Assembly (NCBI GenBank): GCA_016648135.1
Contig: JADDOH010000307.1
Span: 1 to 64,000 of the forward strand
DNA: 64,000 nucleotides
Reading direction: 5' to 3'
Source: Agrypnia vestita
Lineage: Eukaryota; Arthropoda; Insecta; Trichoptera; Phryganeidae
Each line of letters opens with the position of its first letter. Positions within the stretch are counted from its first letter, which is position 1. Positions 23,410 through 34,775 of this stretch are shown here, piece after piece. The translations under genes were made by a program, and so were the position numbers. The notes below the pieces were generated by a model. It did not search any database. It was given only the letters and a program-made list of their open reading frames with translations, and was not told the origin of the DNA.

Positions 23410-23545
23410 TATGGATTGCTAGTAGTAGTTACTTGCCCTTTAACGCTTGTGCCATGAAAATTATACTAGCTTGGTGATCTCCGGGAACGCGACCCGAACC
23501 CTTGACCACTAACCAGATCAGCGAGCTCCTGTCTGTATCTAATCT
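23410..23545 (-). mobile_element. tRNA-derived SINE, copy 2 (diverged)
   Basis: The minus strand shows GATCTGGTTAGTGGTCAAGG, GGTTCGGGTCGCGTTC and then TTTTCATGGCACAAGCG, the same three blocks as copy 1. It is more diverged in the head and lacks a clear match to the tail. Confidence 0.6.
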
Positions 23546-23639
23546 ATCAACTGTTGAATATCACACATTATGATGTTTCATCATTCGTAAGCATTATCAT
23601 TGTAAATAGTTATTAATTTTAAAGAAATTTTTATTTTTT

Positions 23640-23960
23640 TCTATTAAAATTTTAAACTATATGCCTAATGTTGCATACTATATATTGGAGTGATATCCTT
23701 TAAAGTTTACAAATTTTGATGAATATTTGATCCTTTTGTATTGAATGTACACTTTCAGATATACAGACTAAAAACTCTTAAACTACATGCCTAATGTTGC
23801 ATACCTCATCTTTGGAAAACAGTTTTGCTATCATCTTTCATCTATATTGGAGCGAAGCGTTATATCCTTTAAAGTTTACAAATTTTGATGAATATTTGAT
23901 CCTTTTGTATTGAATGCACACTTTCAAAATAAACAGACCCATTTGTTTTGTCTGAAATAC
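23640..23960 (+). repeat. imperfect tandem duplication inside an RTE-like repeat
   Basis: The block ATGCCTAATGTTGCATAC ... TCCTTTAAAGTTTACAAATT ... GATCCTTTTGTATTGAATG is present at 23660-23752 and again at 23790-23925. The second unit is longer by about 40 bp (extra sequence after GCATACC). Confidence 0.7.
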
Positions 23961-23984
23961 TGTTATTTTGTTGACAAGCTGTGA

Positions 23985-24660
23985 CTCTTCAAAAATGACG
24001 GTACTTTTACATGTTGGTTCCTAAAGAATAAGTATTTATTTGTTAATAAATAAAAAATAAAAATATATACTATAAAGAAGTTTATTTATTTATTTAACGC
24101 CCTTATGGGCTTTTACAAAAATACAGAATAATTTTTTTTTTAAATAACATAAGACAGTTAAAATAATAATACAGTTAAAAGTTACAATAATAATTGTTAA
24201 AAGGTAATAATAATAATACAGAAAAACATAAGACAGATAAAATAATAATACCGTTAAAGGTACAAATAATAATAGTTAAAGGTAAAATAATAATACAGAA
24301 AAATTTATTGTCCATTTCCATTCCGTTGAGATGTGAAGAATTATATCAGCTTTGTCCTATACACAGTTATACTATCAGCAAAATTGTCAAAAATGCCGCC
24401 TTTGCATGTTCATTCCCTAATGAGTGTAATCTGGGAATTACAGAGTTTGCTAATGCATTAGTTCTGACATTTCCACATAATAGAATAATGCACTGTGTCT
24501 TGATGACCTCGATGGGGCATATAAGCCGATCAGACTAATAATCTGGGGGCAATCAATCATGCTATTTACGATCCTATAAAGAAATATTACGGTTACGGGC
24601 GTTACACGAAGTTGCGACGGACGGATGAACATACAACGAAGTTATTGTAATTATGATTTA
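23985..24660 (+). mobile_element. RTE-like 3' tail repeat, interrupted by a LINE tail
   Basis: TGACGGTACTTTTACATG, ACTATAAAGAAG and, after the insertion, GGGCGTTACACGAAGTTGC and ACAACGAAGTTATTGTAATT occur in the order seen (inverted) at 10495-10690. The continuous form there shows the 24077-24591 LINE is a later insertion. Confidence 0.65.
24077..24591 (-). mobile_element. 5'-truncated jockey/CR1-type LINE, 3' end
   Basis: It matches the 3' end of the LINE at 3955-7760, including the (TTTA)n tail, GCCCTTATGGGC hairpin and the coding end with VNSMIDCPQIISLIGLYAPS on the minus strand. It is truncated at ...AAAGAAATATTA (24591), inside the sequence matching 4470-4500. Single-base indels break the frame. 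Confidence 0.85.
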
Positions 24661-24904
24661 CCCAATATGTTTAAGATATCGAAAATTTATTTTAATATTA
24701 AGTATTTCGCCTAGCGCATCGCACTTATTCTCGCATGGGTTCTAACAACTTTTTTTTTATAAAAATGCTGGCTGCAAACACTTGCTCGAGAGCGCCAAAT
24801 ATCATTATATTTATATGCAGGACTCGTTGTTAGAATATTTTATATTTTCAGAGTGAGTAAATACTTTTACATAAATAAAGATGTTGTATTTTTATTTATT
24901 CTAG

Positions 24905-25044
24905 ATCCGTGAGCCCGGGTGTCCGTACCTCACAGACAAGTCCCAGCTCCGCGTGCAAATAGAGTGGGATGAAAGTTATCTCCTGTTCCAGGCGACATAT
25001 CACAAATACGATGACGTGTGTCGCATACACAACTTCCAAATGAG
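24905..25044 (+). CDS. host gene exon, third from last coding exon
   Basis: This is a 140-nt exon between acceptor TTTATTCTAG (24895-24904) and donor GTGAGA (25045). It is markedly GC-richer than its surroundings and open in the frame beginning ATCCGTGAG. It encodes IREPGCPYLTDKSQLRVQIE, then WDESYLLFQATYHKYD, then DVCRIHNFQM and two bases of an Arg codon. The Arg is completed by the next exon, so the splice phase matches. I do not recognise the protein family. Upstream exons are expected before 24905 but none could be supported in the window. Confidence 0.8.
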
Positions 25045-27781
25045 GTGAGATGACTCGACTGTCAGAATTGCAGAACCACTCTGCACTCTGAGCTCCGTGT
25101 CTTGATGAAATTGTGTGACGTGCTATACGCTGAAGGAAATTTGGGTATTTTAACTTAATTTGCGTCTGGTTTTGTAATCACACCAAACCTGAAGGTAACC
25201 AGTGTAAATGTTGACAGTTGTTAGGACGTACAACGACACACAGAATAATAAACACTTATTAAGTGTAAGTGTGTTATTAGGTTGATGTCTAGTTAAGGGA
25301 TGATTTATATCTCGACGGTACATTAAAACCTAAAAAAAAATGTGATATAATTTCCTTTCTGAAGCTGTTTCACTATTTTTTGAAGAAAAGAGTGAGTAAC
25401 AGGAGTACATGATTTTGAAAGTTAAGTTTTTTTTTATTAAATTTAATGGCTTGTCACCCAGTAAGAGGATGTTATTGCCAAAAACTAGTCCATAGGTCAT
25501 CGACATAAACATTACAGCTCAATGCAATTACTCTCTAAGAATCGAACTTTCGGTAAAAAGAAAGTAAAGAGACACGAACTATTTTTAAAAAATGCCTTAC
25601 ATATCTCATACACATCTAATTATTTATTTTTTTGGTCTCTACAAAACATCGTATACATTTTATTTCAAGTTTATATTATTTTTCCTTTTTATGAAAAACA
25701 TTTATTATATTTTATTCATTGCATTCTATATTACTTATTACTTACTCAGAAAACTTTTGGAAAACATTTATTTTGTTAAAATAACGAGTGACGGAATATA
25801 ATTTCGTTTTTGTAATAAAACGAATATGAATGAAAATTAGTTTTATTATAAAAAAAAAACAATTTTTGATAGTTAAATTTATTATATGATTAAAAATATT
25901 CTATAAACATGCTTTTCTCATTCCCATAAAATTATTTAAAATATACTCAAGATCGCAGTGGTACTGTTATTATTATTTTGTGATATTTTATATGGGTATT
26001 TTTATCAAAGTTGTCAGCATTAGCATCAGTACCCCAACAATTCAGATGCACACTGCACACAGGTATAAGTTTTGAGACGAGGATAGCCCAATATTCTTAT
26101 ATATTAAAGTTATAATATGTGAATATGTATAGCAATGCGGCCCCAGAAAACCCTTGTAATTCCTATATTACTTATGCTGAAGAACAACAAACACAATATA
26201 ATTAAGCATCGTGTATTGTACCCACTCGAAAATTCATTTGTAATGTTATTGAATGCTTTTTTCGTGCATCTTTCCAAAACGCTGAGATGAAAGCATGGCG
26301 AAATAATGACTATTTTGTCCTACAAAGCTGGTCAACACCCGTATAAGAAACCCGGAATTCTTTAGAATAAGCCAGCACTATAACGATTTTGGTTATTTTT
26401 CTCCCATCACAAGAAGTCGTACTTAGAATACATATTGTGCTGACCGTAATGTCGATGTTGATATTCTTGCAGACACCCTTTCATCATTCAAAATGTCACT
26501 CCTACACAACATCCATTTTCTTGACGATAACCTAAACCTATAGAACGCATTAACCAATTATTTCGTTACATATTTTTATATATTATCATTACATTAACAT
26601 TATAAAATATAAATACCTAAACAATAACCATAACCAATTATTTACTCATATATTTTAACATGTTCACATTACATTAATATTCTAAAATATACATATGCAT
26701 GTTTATGCTAGAGCAGGTCGAAGACACTTGTAATTAGAATAATGGGCAGAGTCTTAATTAATAATGTATTATTCTTTATGTTTCATGTACCCATTATTCT
26801 GTTAGTATCTCTAATAAAATAAAATTAAAATAAGCTGTTTTGACACGCCCACAACTATTTTGATACTAGCTATAAAATTATTTGCATCAAAAATTATTAA
26901 CGATTTATGTTTCAATTTCAGCATTCATTTTTTTTCTCCTAGTGGCATTCAAATCAAAAGGCATAATTCTCTTCTATAAAACTATTATTACTACTAGTTG
27001 TACATCCGTGAAAAAACACGGAACATGAAATGGTTCACGTATTTGCTAAGCCCTAGTATGTATAGTATATCTTTGACGGTCCACGGAGAGGTGATGGTAA
27101 CAATGTTGCGCCCCATTTCCAGCCGTGTAATTTCGTTTTTTTAACCGTGAAATTGAACGAAATCACGGACGTTACAGGAAGTTACGGACAGATAGACAAG
27201 CAGACAACGAAATTATTATATTTGATTATTATTATTATTAATGTTTAATGTTTTACAAATTTAAATTTATTTCATAACTTTAAATTGACGGACATTTTTA
27301 CATAGAGAATAACATATTCTATAATGTATATACAAAGAAATACACATTGTACCTAGGTTAATAATGTTCCATGATGACCAAATTAAAACATTTATTCTAT
27401 CAAACTATTATCTTTAGACCAGAATTACATACTAGTTGGTAGGTACCTTGGAATAATTTTAAATATTTCTTGTTTACACTACATTTTATATAAACAAATG
27501 TTATATCATAGTTATTTTATTTATAAATTAATTATTAACCCAAAAATAAAACCATGCACAGGACACAAGAAAAACCAGTTGTAACTTTAAGAAATATATA
27601 ATTTCTTATACCAATAATTTCAGTACCGAACTGACTTAAATCCAGATAAAAAAATGCTGTGTAAATAGACTACGGAGCAAATTTCAATCGAAGGATACAC
27701 TTTATGAGATTAAATTTCAAACGAAGATTACTGTTGCCGGATTCGCTTCTGAGCTTAAAGTTTTTGCTCCTCTTTTTCTAG
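25045..27781 (+). other. intron of the host gene
   Basis: The 2.7-kb intron lies between donor GTGAGA and acceptor CCTCTTTTTCTAG. It is AT-rich, with a diverged direct repeat near 26545-26690 (ACCAATTATTT ... ACATTA.CATTATAAAATAT twice) and an RTE-like tail piece at 27120-27215. ORFs at 25522-25801 are low-complexity Phe/Tyr-rich translations of AT-rich DNA. Confidence 0.7.
27120..27215 (+). repeat. RTE-like tail fragment
   Basis: GACGTTACAGGAAGTTACGG and ACAAGCAGACAACGAAATTA match the end of the repeats at 10495-10690 and 24592-24660. Confidence 0.5.
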
Positions 27782-27906
27782 ACGCGAAATAGCCACCCTC
27801 CAGGCTGAGAACTACAGCCTTGAGAGGCAGCTCTTCAGCTACCAGCGCAGTATAGCCTGCGCCCACTCCAGGGGGACCTACTCGGATGACCTCCCCACAC
27901 CAGACG
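27782..27906 (+). CDS. host gene exon, penultimate coding exon
   Basis: A 125-nt exon between a polypyrimidine acceptor ending CTAG (27781) and donor GTAAGG (27907). The first base completes Arg from the previous exon. The exon encodes REIATLQAENYSLERQLFSY followed by QRSIACAHSRGTYSDDLPTP and Asp plus one base of Gly. Leucines at TLQ and SLE are 7 apart with an Asn between, and LERQL continues the pattern, so a short leucine-zipper-like coiled coil is likely. A Ser/Thr/Asp linker follows. The last base G joins GC of the next exon to make Gly. Confidence 0.8.
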
Positions 27907-28152
27907 GTAAGGGTAATAATCGTTTATACCTTTAAAAAATGCACAGTAGGTATTCTTCATCTAGATCAAACACCTCACTGTTGCGATAGCCAGCGCACCA
28001 CTTTCTTCTTTCTTTTAAGTAGTCAACTAAAAAATTTCTAAATAAGACGTTTACATCTTAACATATAAAAACTCGAAATAAATTATTCGTGACTGGTTTC
28101 CCCAGAAGTGTAATTATAATGTCAGATATATTTTATTTATTTATTCTGATTT

Positions 28153-28585
28153 TTTTTGATGAGTTTAAACTTATGTACAATTTGTTACTTATTTATGTTT
28201 ACTACACTACCGGTTTCGAAACGTCCGTGTCATAAACGAGCCTTATTTAAACTAAACTATGTGCAAGTATTGTATTGGGTGCTTTTAGGCGGTAGGGGTG
28301 ATTTTTGGGGTGGGGGGGGCGAGGGAGGGAACATCTTTAATAATGGTGACTTATAGGAGGCTATAATTTTGTTGACAATATTGATATTTGATTTTAATTT
28401 TTTGTTAATTTCTGAAGTATGTAAAGCAGATAATTTGAAAAAAAATTGACATTAGTTTATTTAAAGGTAGATTTATCTTTTTTGAAATTCTGGCCAGTTT
28501 CTAACGTGGACGTGTCGAAACCGGTAGCGTAGTAAACATAAATAAGTAACAAATTATACATAAGTATGAACTCATCAATAAAATG
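28153..28585. mobile_element. TIR element of about 430 bp
   Basis: TTACTTATTTATGTTTACTA and CTACCGGTTTCGAAACGTCC at 28188-28228 recur inverted at 28500-28565, giving arms of about 75 bp starting at TTGATGAGTT. The inside has a G-rich run at 28285-28330. It is non-coding. Confidence 0.7.
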
Positions 28586-28624
28586 TCTAAAAGAAATTAT
28601 TTACCCAACAAAAATACAAAAAAA

Positions 28625-28790
28625 ATATGTATTTATTATAGAGATGCAAACACAGAATACGTGTCTCATCAATATTCTTATTATTCTCAAACTATGCTAA
28701 AGCCTGTGCCATGAAAATAGGACTAACTTGCTAGTGTCCTGGAATGTTCTCTAAGTGAGCGTCATGACCACTACAACAAGCTACAGCGAT
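28625..28790 (-). mobile_element. tRNA-derived SINE, copy 3
   Basis: On the minus strand CCTATTTTCATGGCACAGG, AGAATATTGATGAGACACG and GTATTCTGTGTTTGCATCTC match copy 1 (19979-20155). The tRNA-like head is degraded: the B-box region is shortened near 28740. Confidence 0.65.
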
Positions 28791-29219
28791 ATAACCAAAT
28801 GTATATAAATTGGGATGTTCGTTGCATACCTATGAACATTACAAATAAATACGTAATAAAAGGCTCTAAGGGTTTCCGCCATTCAAACAACCCATTTTCA
28901 TAAAAAAAAACTATGCTTTAAACGAAATATTTCTATAAACCAAGTTGAATAAACAAAGTTGATAAAACCGGTCCTAAAGGTCTTTTCAAGTCTTGGTCAT
29001 GACCAAGGTCTATGAAATACAGAGCTGAAATACAAAATATGGTATCGACAATTAAATTTAATATAGGACAACGAGATTTTATGCGCATATGCCTCACAGG
29101 CACCTAGTGGAGAATGTAGAAAATCTTAGGAATTCCGCTCGGTAAGGAAGTAAAGAAAAATAAACAAAAAGGTTTTGACCTTTAGCGAAGGCAAAAGGTG
29201 TCAAGATTTAGCATGTAAT

Positions 29220-29445
29220 TGTCAGAGCATTCGCGGAAAGATTGAAAAATTCAACTTAAGCACAAAAACCGGGAAAAGACCGAAAAATTCAACTCAAGGA
29301 CGGAAAACCGGGAGACTATTTGTAGAAGAGGGTACAATTTAGAATGTATTTCATACACATGCATAAAGCTTTGTATATGTTCATACTGTTAACTATCGTT
29401 ATGAATAAACTTATGTACAATTTGTTACTAACGTTATGAATAAAC
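29220..29445 (+). repeat. short local duplications
   Basis: GAAAAATTCAACTTAAGCAC/ACCGGGAAAA at 29243-29276 is followed by GAAAAATTCAACTCAAGGAC/ACCGGGAGA at 29282-29314. Next, CGTTATGAATAAACTT occurs twice at 29397 and 29434. Confidence 0.55.
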
Positions 29446-29694
29446 TTTCATATAGATTTAATTCAGTGTAATAATAATAAAATTAAATAATTCATACTTA
29501 TTCCATCTCAAGGCGTTTTAAATAGGGTATTTTTCAAAAGTATTTAAAATTAAAATGAAATAAAACGCATCAAAATTGTGGTATTGGCTTTATTGGAAAG
29601 ATATTAGAGTACAAATCAGCTCTCAAATTAGTTGTCGCTCGAAAAAGTGTGAGAAAACCAAATCATTAAAAAAACATCCCTCTATTTAAACACT

Positions 29695-30050
29695 CATCAT
29701 CATCATCTTCATCCCCTTGTCCTTGTAAGGTCGGGGTCCCAATATTCAACAAGGTGTTTCCATATTCCCCTGTCTTGCGCTGCTTCTGCATTCTGTTTAC
29801 ATATACATACATTTTTTTGTTGCTTCTCCCAGGTTAATCTGGGGAGAACCACCCGCCTTCCTTCCGGGGTTGCCAGGAGGATTCTTCTTGGTATTCGATC
29901 ATCATTTGTGATTTTTCTATGTGTAGGAGTAGGGGCTCCGTGCCGAGTGTGTGCTTTGTGTCAGCACTTCTCACTCTGTCCGTCAGTGTGACTCCCGCTA
30001 CCCCCCTTAGAAAACTCAACTTGGCATCCTTGCTCTCACTCTCTCCGTTA
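29695..30050 (-). pseudogene. 5'-truncated LINE, RT C-terminal end and 3' tail
   Basis: The minus strand from 30019 encodes TLTDRVRSADTKHTLGTEPL then LLHIEKSQMM, the widely conserved region just after the RT domain in one LINE group (pattern DR.RSADIR..LG.EPLLLHIE). Only about 60 codons are in frame. It ends in a (GAT)n-type tail at 29697-29712 (ATCATCATCATC on the plus strand), as expected for a truncated insertion. Confidence 0.7.
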
Positions 30051-30520
30051 CTGATGGCATAAAATTATCTTTTCAATAAAACCAATACCATGGCCATTAT
30101 CACGATTTTATGTGTTTTATTTCATTTTAAAGTTCTATACCTCGAAAACAAACACCTTTTATAACAGCAGTTTATTCCTACACTAGTATAGTTAATGCTG
30201 CAACGCGAACTTACTGATAGGATTTTTTGAGCCAGCTCGTTTACATTTTTTTTTTCAATAAAGTTTCTGATGCATTATTTCTTAAGACGGAGGGTAGATT
30301 ATTCCACGCTTTTTGGCCTGCCACCGCAAATGCACGTTCATATTAATTAGTAATTTGGTATTGTCTCATCGGTTCTACTACCCTTCCTGCAGCTTCGCTT
30401 GAGGCTGACGGGAGAGATAACGGCGTGACCATTTAAGTTGTCTGGGATACAGAGCTCTTAAAGGCATTTTCAATAAACCTTATCAATATGTACAACGCGT
30501 TAAGTTTTAAACACTCATAT

Positions 30521-30648
30521 GCCCGAATACAGCGTCAACACTTAAATTATTTATAGGTTTGAAGTGTTCTTTGTACTGCAATTCACGCTTTTAACTTTAC
30601 CTCTACTTTAACCTTTAAATCACCATGTATTGTAATTGCATTCGAGCC
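30521..30648. mobile_element. palindromic MITE (family of 42224 and 54672), degenerate
   Basis: GCCCGAATACAGCGTCAACA at the left and ATTCGAGCC at the right, with TTTAAATCA and CTTTAACCTTTAAATC inside, match the two other copies. Confidence 0.55.
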
Positions 30649-33036
30649 ATAAAGTATATAGTCGTAGGTTTAAGTTCTCATAAATGTCAACAATTTTATA
30701 CCTAGACTGTACTATTGCGCACTTCTTCGGCCATCTTTTTATTGCAAGCACTCTTGTATTCTTTAAATATCAGTTGATTTCTGTAAATATATGAATAATA
30801 TTATTTTATTTTCCTGCGTAGAAATGTATCTCTTAATTTAAGCAAATTAATATGCATATTGTTTTTCCATAGGTGTACTTACATATTATATTATTATGTT
30901 ACGGGATCTTGTCGATGGGAGCTCCACATAATCGAGTTATTTGAAATAATTTGAAAACAATAGAAATCGATACAACACACGAAATTTTACGAAAACATTC
31001 GAAAAATATCATTCCTTATATAAATGGTGACGACATTACGCTAGTTGTTATTTTGATAGAAGCAAAACCACATAAGCGAAGCCACAGAAAGCGTAACAGA
31101 GAGCGGGCGACTCCACAAACTAATGATTTATACGACCGATACGGGGCAGAATGATCTTGCTAAGTACCTAGTGCTAAAAATGTCAACCAGGCGATGAATG
31201 AGCAGAACCGATATGGGAGCTTTTGCTCCGACGTTAATGGGGAATCTCTGTGCGAAATTTTCTAATGCGAACCTGAGCGATGCAAACGACGTATCCATAT
31301 ACCAGATACGAGTGGAATATTCTAGCGAATGAAATTAATGCGAATAGTGCTCCAGTTAAGTTCGTTTCCAGTGACTTGAGTGGTAAATAACCGTTAAGAC
31401 TTCTTTCTTGTATTTCATTTCGTCTCCCAACGCTGCAAATCCGTGGCAATATTTTTTCTGTCTAAATATCGAATATTTTCTAATAAAATTTTATCATATG
31501 AAAAATATACCTACATTTGTTTTTAAAAAATATCCATATCAAGTCGGAGAGAAATTTGAACACGTTTCATGCTATACGAGCATGGTGTGTTTATGAGTTT
31601 CTACTTATGACTATCGCTTTTTATTGCTAATGTTCTTAATGCATGCGCCACATGCGGTCAGGATTTTGCGTTAAATTTAAATTAAGACCTATTTAATTAT
31701 GAACAACTCCAGAATATGTATTTAATTTAGTTCAGTGTATCCGCAACCAACACACGCGACCTTAATGACAGCAGTCAAGGGAATTTACCTTATATAGGTA
31801 CATATACATACATATATCCTTATACATTACGGGAATTTATGAAGGTGGTTGTTGGATGTGCATAACATTGAAATTCTTGCGTGATTATATTTTTAATTTT
31901 TTTTTTTTTTTTGATTTTTTTGAATCATTGAATATTTAATTGATTTTCGCCCTTTTGATAAAAAAACGTGATCCCTTGTGTCATTTTATTTAGAAGTCAA
32001 TTCCGTCTCACGAATGTTCGTTTGGCGGATCGATTTCTGCAAACGACTTCTTTTCGCAAAGGGAGAATAAAATAAATGAGCGTTTTATTTATCAGAAAAT
32101 AAAAACAAGAAACACGTTCGAGCCGTCCGTATAACACATTCGCGTAATAAAGTTTGTACGCGATATTGGTCCAAGCAAAGGAGCGATCAAACGTGACGAA
32201 CGCAGAAGCAGAAACACCGATATTTGTGTAAGCTCTCTGGTGTTATTCGCTTTTTATCTTTCACTTTACTTCTTGCAATTTTTCTAAACCTTCTCATGTT
32301 GCAGATTTAGAAACCACCAGACGTTTCTTTATTTTCCTCATATTATTTTATTAAAAGAAAAAAAAATAGGTGGATAGCCTTGATACTAATATAAAGGTTC
32401 CTCGACAGTCGACCTTTTTCAAATGTTTCAAGACTAGGAATTTCTAAATAAAAAATCACTTTGAAAGACACAAGAAATAATGTACTGAAAAAATATAATA
32501 TTCATCCGGATCTTTCTCATGCTGGTGCACAGCTATATCAAATTCATACGCAAATTGAAAAAAAATTCTTAATACATTTTTGGTTCAGGACATTTTTTTC
32601 CGTTGAAAGCGACTTTCATCTTAATTACAATGGTTTTCAAAAACCTGTAAGTGGAACATTCCTCATAGAACGTTCCAGCTTCGAACACTCCAGAATTTTC
32701 AATCCAATTAACAAAAAATATCAAAATAAATGATTACAAAATATAATTGCTGTTGTTGGCATGTATAATAACGTGAAGATTATTTATTAAGACGATGCAA
32801 CATAGAATAAAAATACATTACAGAATATTCTACTTTACATTTCTAATACTAATATTCTAGTAAGTACCGTAAATATGCGACATTCAGTATATTAATATTT
32901 ATATAAATTGTGTCTATATTTAATGTTGAGTACTACAGGGAGGATAAAGCTGGATTCAGAATTCATGTCTCTGAATTTTATAAATGATATTAGTTTTCAA
33001 TAAAAACAAACAAGAACCGTATTAGTATTATACATA

Positions 33037-33690
33037 TGTGGTGGCCCAAGACGCATACACACACACGCCCGTGTAATGAGGTACCGCATACTTTGACATC
33101 GAAAACGGCAAACCGTTGCCCTCGATACAAAGGCCGAGGCAAGAATGCTGAGGATAGAAAACAGGCGACAAAGTAAGCCGAACCAATGACCGAGGCAAGA
33201 ATGCCGAGGATAGCAAACAGGCGACAAAGTAAGCCGAACCAATGACCGAGTACAAAGGCAATGTGTAGCAGGGGGCACGGAGAGCGAGGTGCTGATCTAG
33301 AATAAATATCTACACGCGCGGCTGAGTAAAGACGAAATCATAACATCCCCGAGCTTTTGTTCTGGATCACTATATAAATCGGCGCCTGCAGAGTCGAGTC
33401 TCTCACTCGCCCAGTGTCATTCTAACGGCGAAGCGCTTCCCGATCGAAGCCTCACTTCTCGGGAAGCTACCTATCGAGCGGAAGCTCTCGTCATCTATCG
33501 ATTCATTATTGTGTACCTATAATTATTTTACTTGTAACTTCTGTCATTATTACATTCCAATAAATACTATTCAAAGACCGCGACTTTTACATCATTAACA
33601 ACAGCAGAGATCTCTGACTCTACAAACGGAGTGGTGACCCTTGAGTTCAACTCTATCCAAAACCGGAGGGCTCATCCACCTCCAAACATA
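33037..33690 (+). mobile_element. LTR and start of leader of an LTR retrotransposon
   Basis: The putative LTR runs TGTGGTGGCC (33037) to CTCTACA (33624), about 588 bp, with TG...CA ends. A TATA box CTATATAAAT lies at 33370 in front of a CAGAGTCGAGTC transcription-start-like site, and a poly-A signal AATAAA at 33561. After the LTR, GGAGTGGTGACCCTTGAG looks like the common TGGTGACCC leader/primer-site context of insect LTR elements. The U3 part holds a 56-bp tandem duplication. No gag or pol follows, so only the LTR and a short leader remain. The ORFs on the minus strand here (32997-33278) are chance. Confidence 0.6.
33134..33245 (+). repeat. 2 x 56-bp tandem duplication in the LTR U3
   Basis: CCGAGGCAAGAATG starts at 33134 and 33190, and a third partial unit CCGAG starts at 33246. 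The two units differ at only a few sites. Such repeats in U3 often act as enhancers, but here this is an inference from position. Confidence 0.85.
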
Positions 33691-34045
33691 TATAGCGTAT
33701 TACGCTTATAGTATATGAAAAGTTTATGGGATTTTATAATTAAGAGCCTAAGCCTTTGATTAAGAAAATCTCTCTTATAATTCAAAACTCTAAAATCTAA
33801 GACACCGGAATTCCAACGATTGAAAAATTGATATTAGAAAAGTACGTCGGAAATAGAAAAAACTTCGATATAAATTCACGGTATAAATTATAAATTACAT
33901 TATGTTCAATTTAAATCTAAGAATGTGCTCTTACTTATTTGCCTATTGTGGTGCCATTTGCCTCCTAGTAGGGAATTTAGCGTAATGGAATAAAATATTA
34001 AAAAGAATGAATGTATCCACATAGATCAACCTGTGCTGTCCCCAG

Positions 34046-34131
34046 GCCACCCGGACGAGGAGCACTGCTGCGGCGAGGAGCGGTGCTCCCTGGGCGAGCG
34101 GAGCCTGTCCACGGAGACGGACTACGCCTGA
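34046..34131 (+). CDS. host gene, last coding exon
   Basis: Acceptor TGCTGTCCCCAG ends at 34045. GC joins the preceding G to give Gly, and the frame runs GHPDEEHCCGEERCSLGERS then LSTETDYA to TGA at 34129-34131. The three exons sum to 351 nt, exactly 117 codons including stop, which strongly supports the model. The tail is acidic with a CC pair and Ser/Thr-rich end. The longer ORFs on both strands overlapping here (33943-34430) are GC-driven shadows. Confidence 0.8.
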
Positions 34132-34775
34132 GGCCGGGCGGCCGGTCGCCCCGCCAGCCAGCCCGGCAGCCAGCCCGGCAGCCAGCCCGGCAGCCAGCCC
34201 GCGCTGCCTACCAACCAGCCGCCTCCACCCCCGCGGCGCCGCCCCAGCATCTGGGAGGTGCTCGCGGGGCTCGTGTGCGCCCTCGGCGGGCTGCTGGCGC
34301 GGGACCGCAAGCCGCCATGACACCCGAGCCTCCGCCACACCGCACTCCTCTCTCACTGTCACTCGGTGCAACAATACCGAGACACTCTTACAACGCTGCA
34401 ACACTACCGCGATACTCCTTACATTGCTGAGAAATTACTGACACTGATGTAATTTACTATGGTATTTCCTAAAATACTGCAGTTTCTCTGAGACACAGCC
34501 TTTAAACATTGGTCTAACTTCGCAGAGATATTATTTGTATTGCCGCAACTAGTCGAGGTATTTTTCCAACATTCAAACATAGCTCTAACTTTACCGAGAT
34601 ATTACTTTCATTGTTGCAACTAACCGAGGTATTTTTTTAAATACCGCAGTTTTTCTGAGAAACTATCTTGAACTATCCTGTGCTAACTTTACCGAGAAAT
34701 TACTAAAAGTGATGAAACTGGCGAAGAATTTCCTAAAGGATTCCAGTTTTTTTGATGTACTAATTTGAGGTATTG
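34132..34775 (+). other. 3' UTR start of the host gene with two repeat types
   Basis: After the stop comes (CCGGCAGCCAGC)n, about 3.5 units at 34157-34202, then GC-rich sequence to about 34300. A degenerate tandem repeat of about 115 bp follows (about 3 units, 34420-34770), with blocks TAACTTTACCGAGATATTAC, AACTAACCGAGGTATTTTT and CTGCAGTTTCTCTGAGA. The 3' end of the transcript was not determined; AATAAA occurs at 35203 and at many later places. Confidence 0.6.

Larger units (their letters stand above)
27907..34045 (+). other. intron of the host gene, 6.1 kb, repeat-filled
   Basis: It lies between donor GTAAGG and acceptor TGCTGTCCCCAG. It holds a TIR element (28153-28585), a SINE, LINE remnants, a palindromic MITE and an LTR, each listed separately. 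Less AT-rich patches at about 30880-31440 and 31970-32250 contain no recognisable coding and could be regulatory. The 90-codon ORF at 32461-32733 is not recognised. Confidence 0.65.

Noticed and set aside
25522..25801. Two overlapping Phe/Tyr-rich ORFs as membrane proteins
   Set aside because: Low-complexity translation of T-rich intron sequence in overlapping frames.
34122..34340. Minus ORF rich in GWLPGWLPGW
   Set aside because: Translation of the 12-bp (CCGGCAGCCAGC)n repeat, not a protein.
33943..34430. 153- and 139-codon ORFs overlapping the last host exon
   Set aside because: They disagree with the splice-phased frame and consist of GC-repeat translations.
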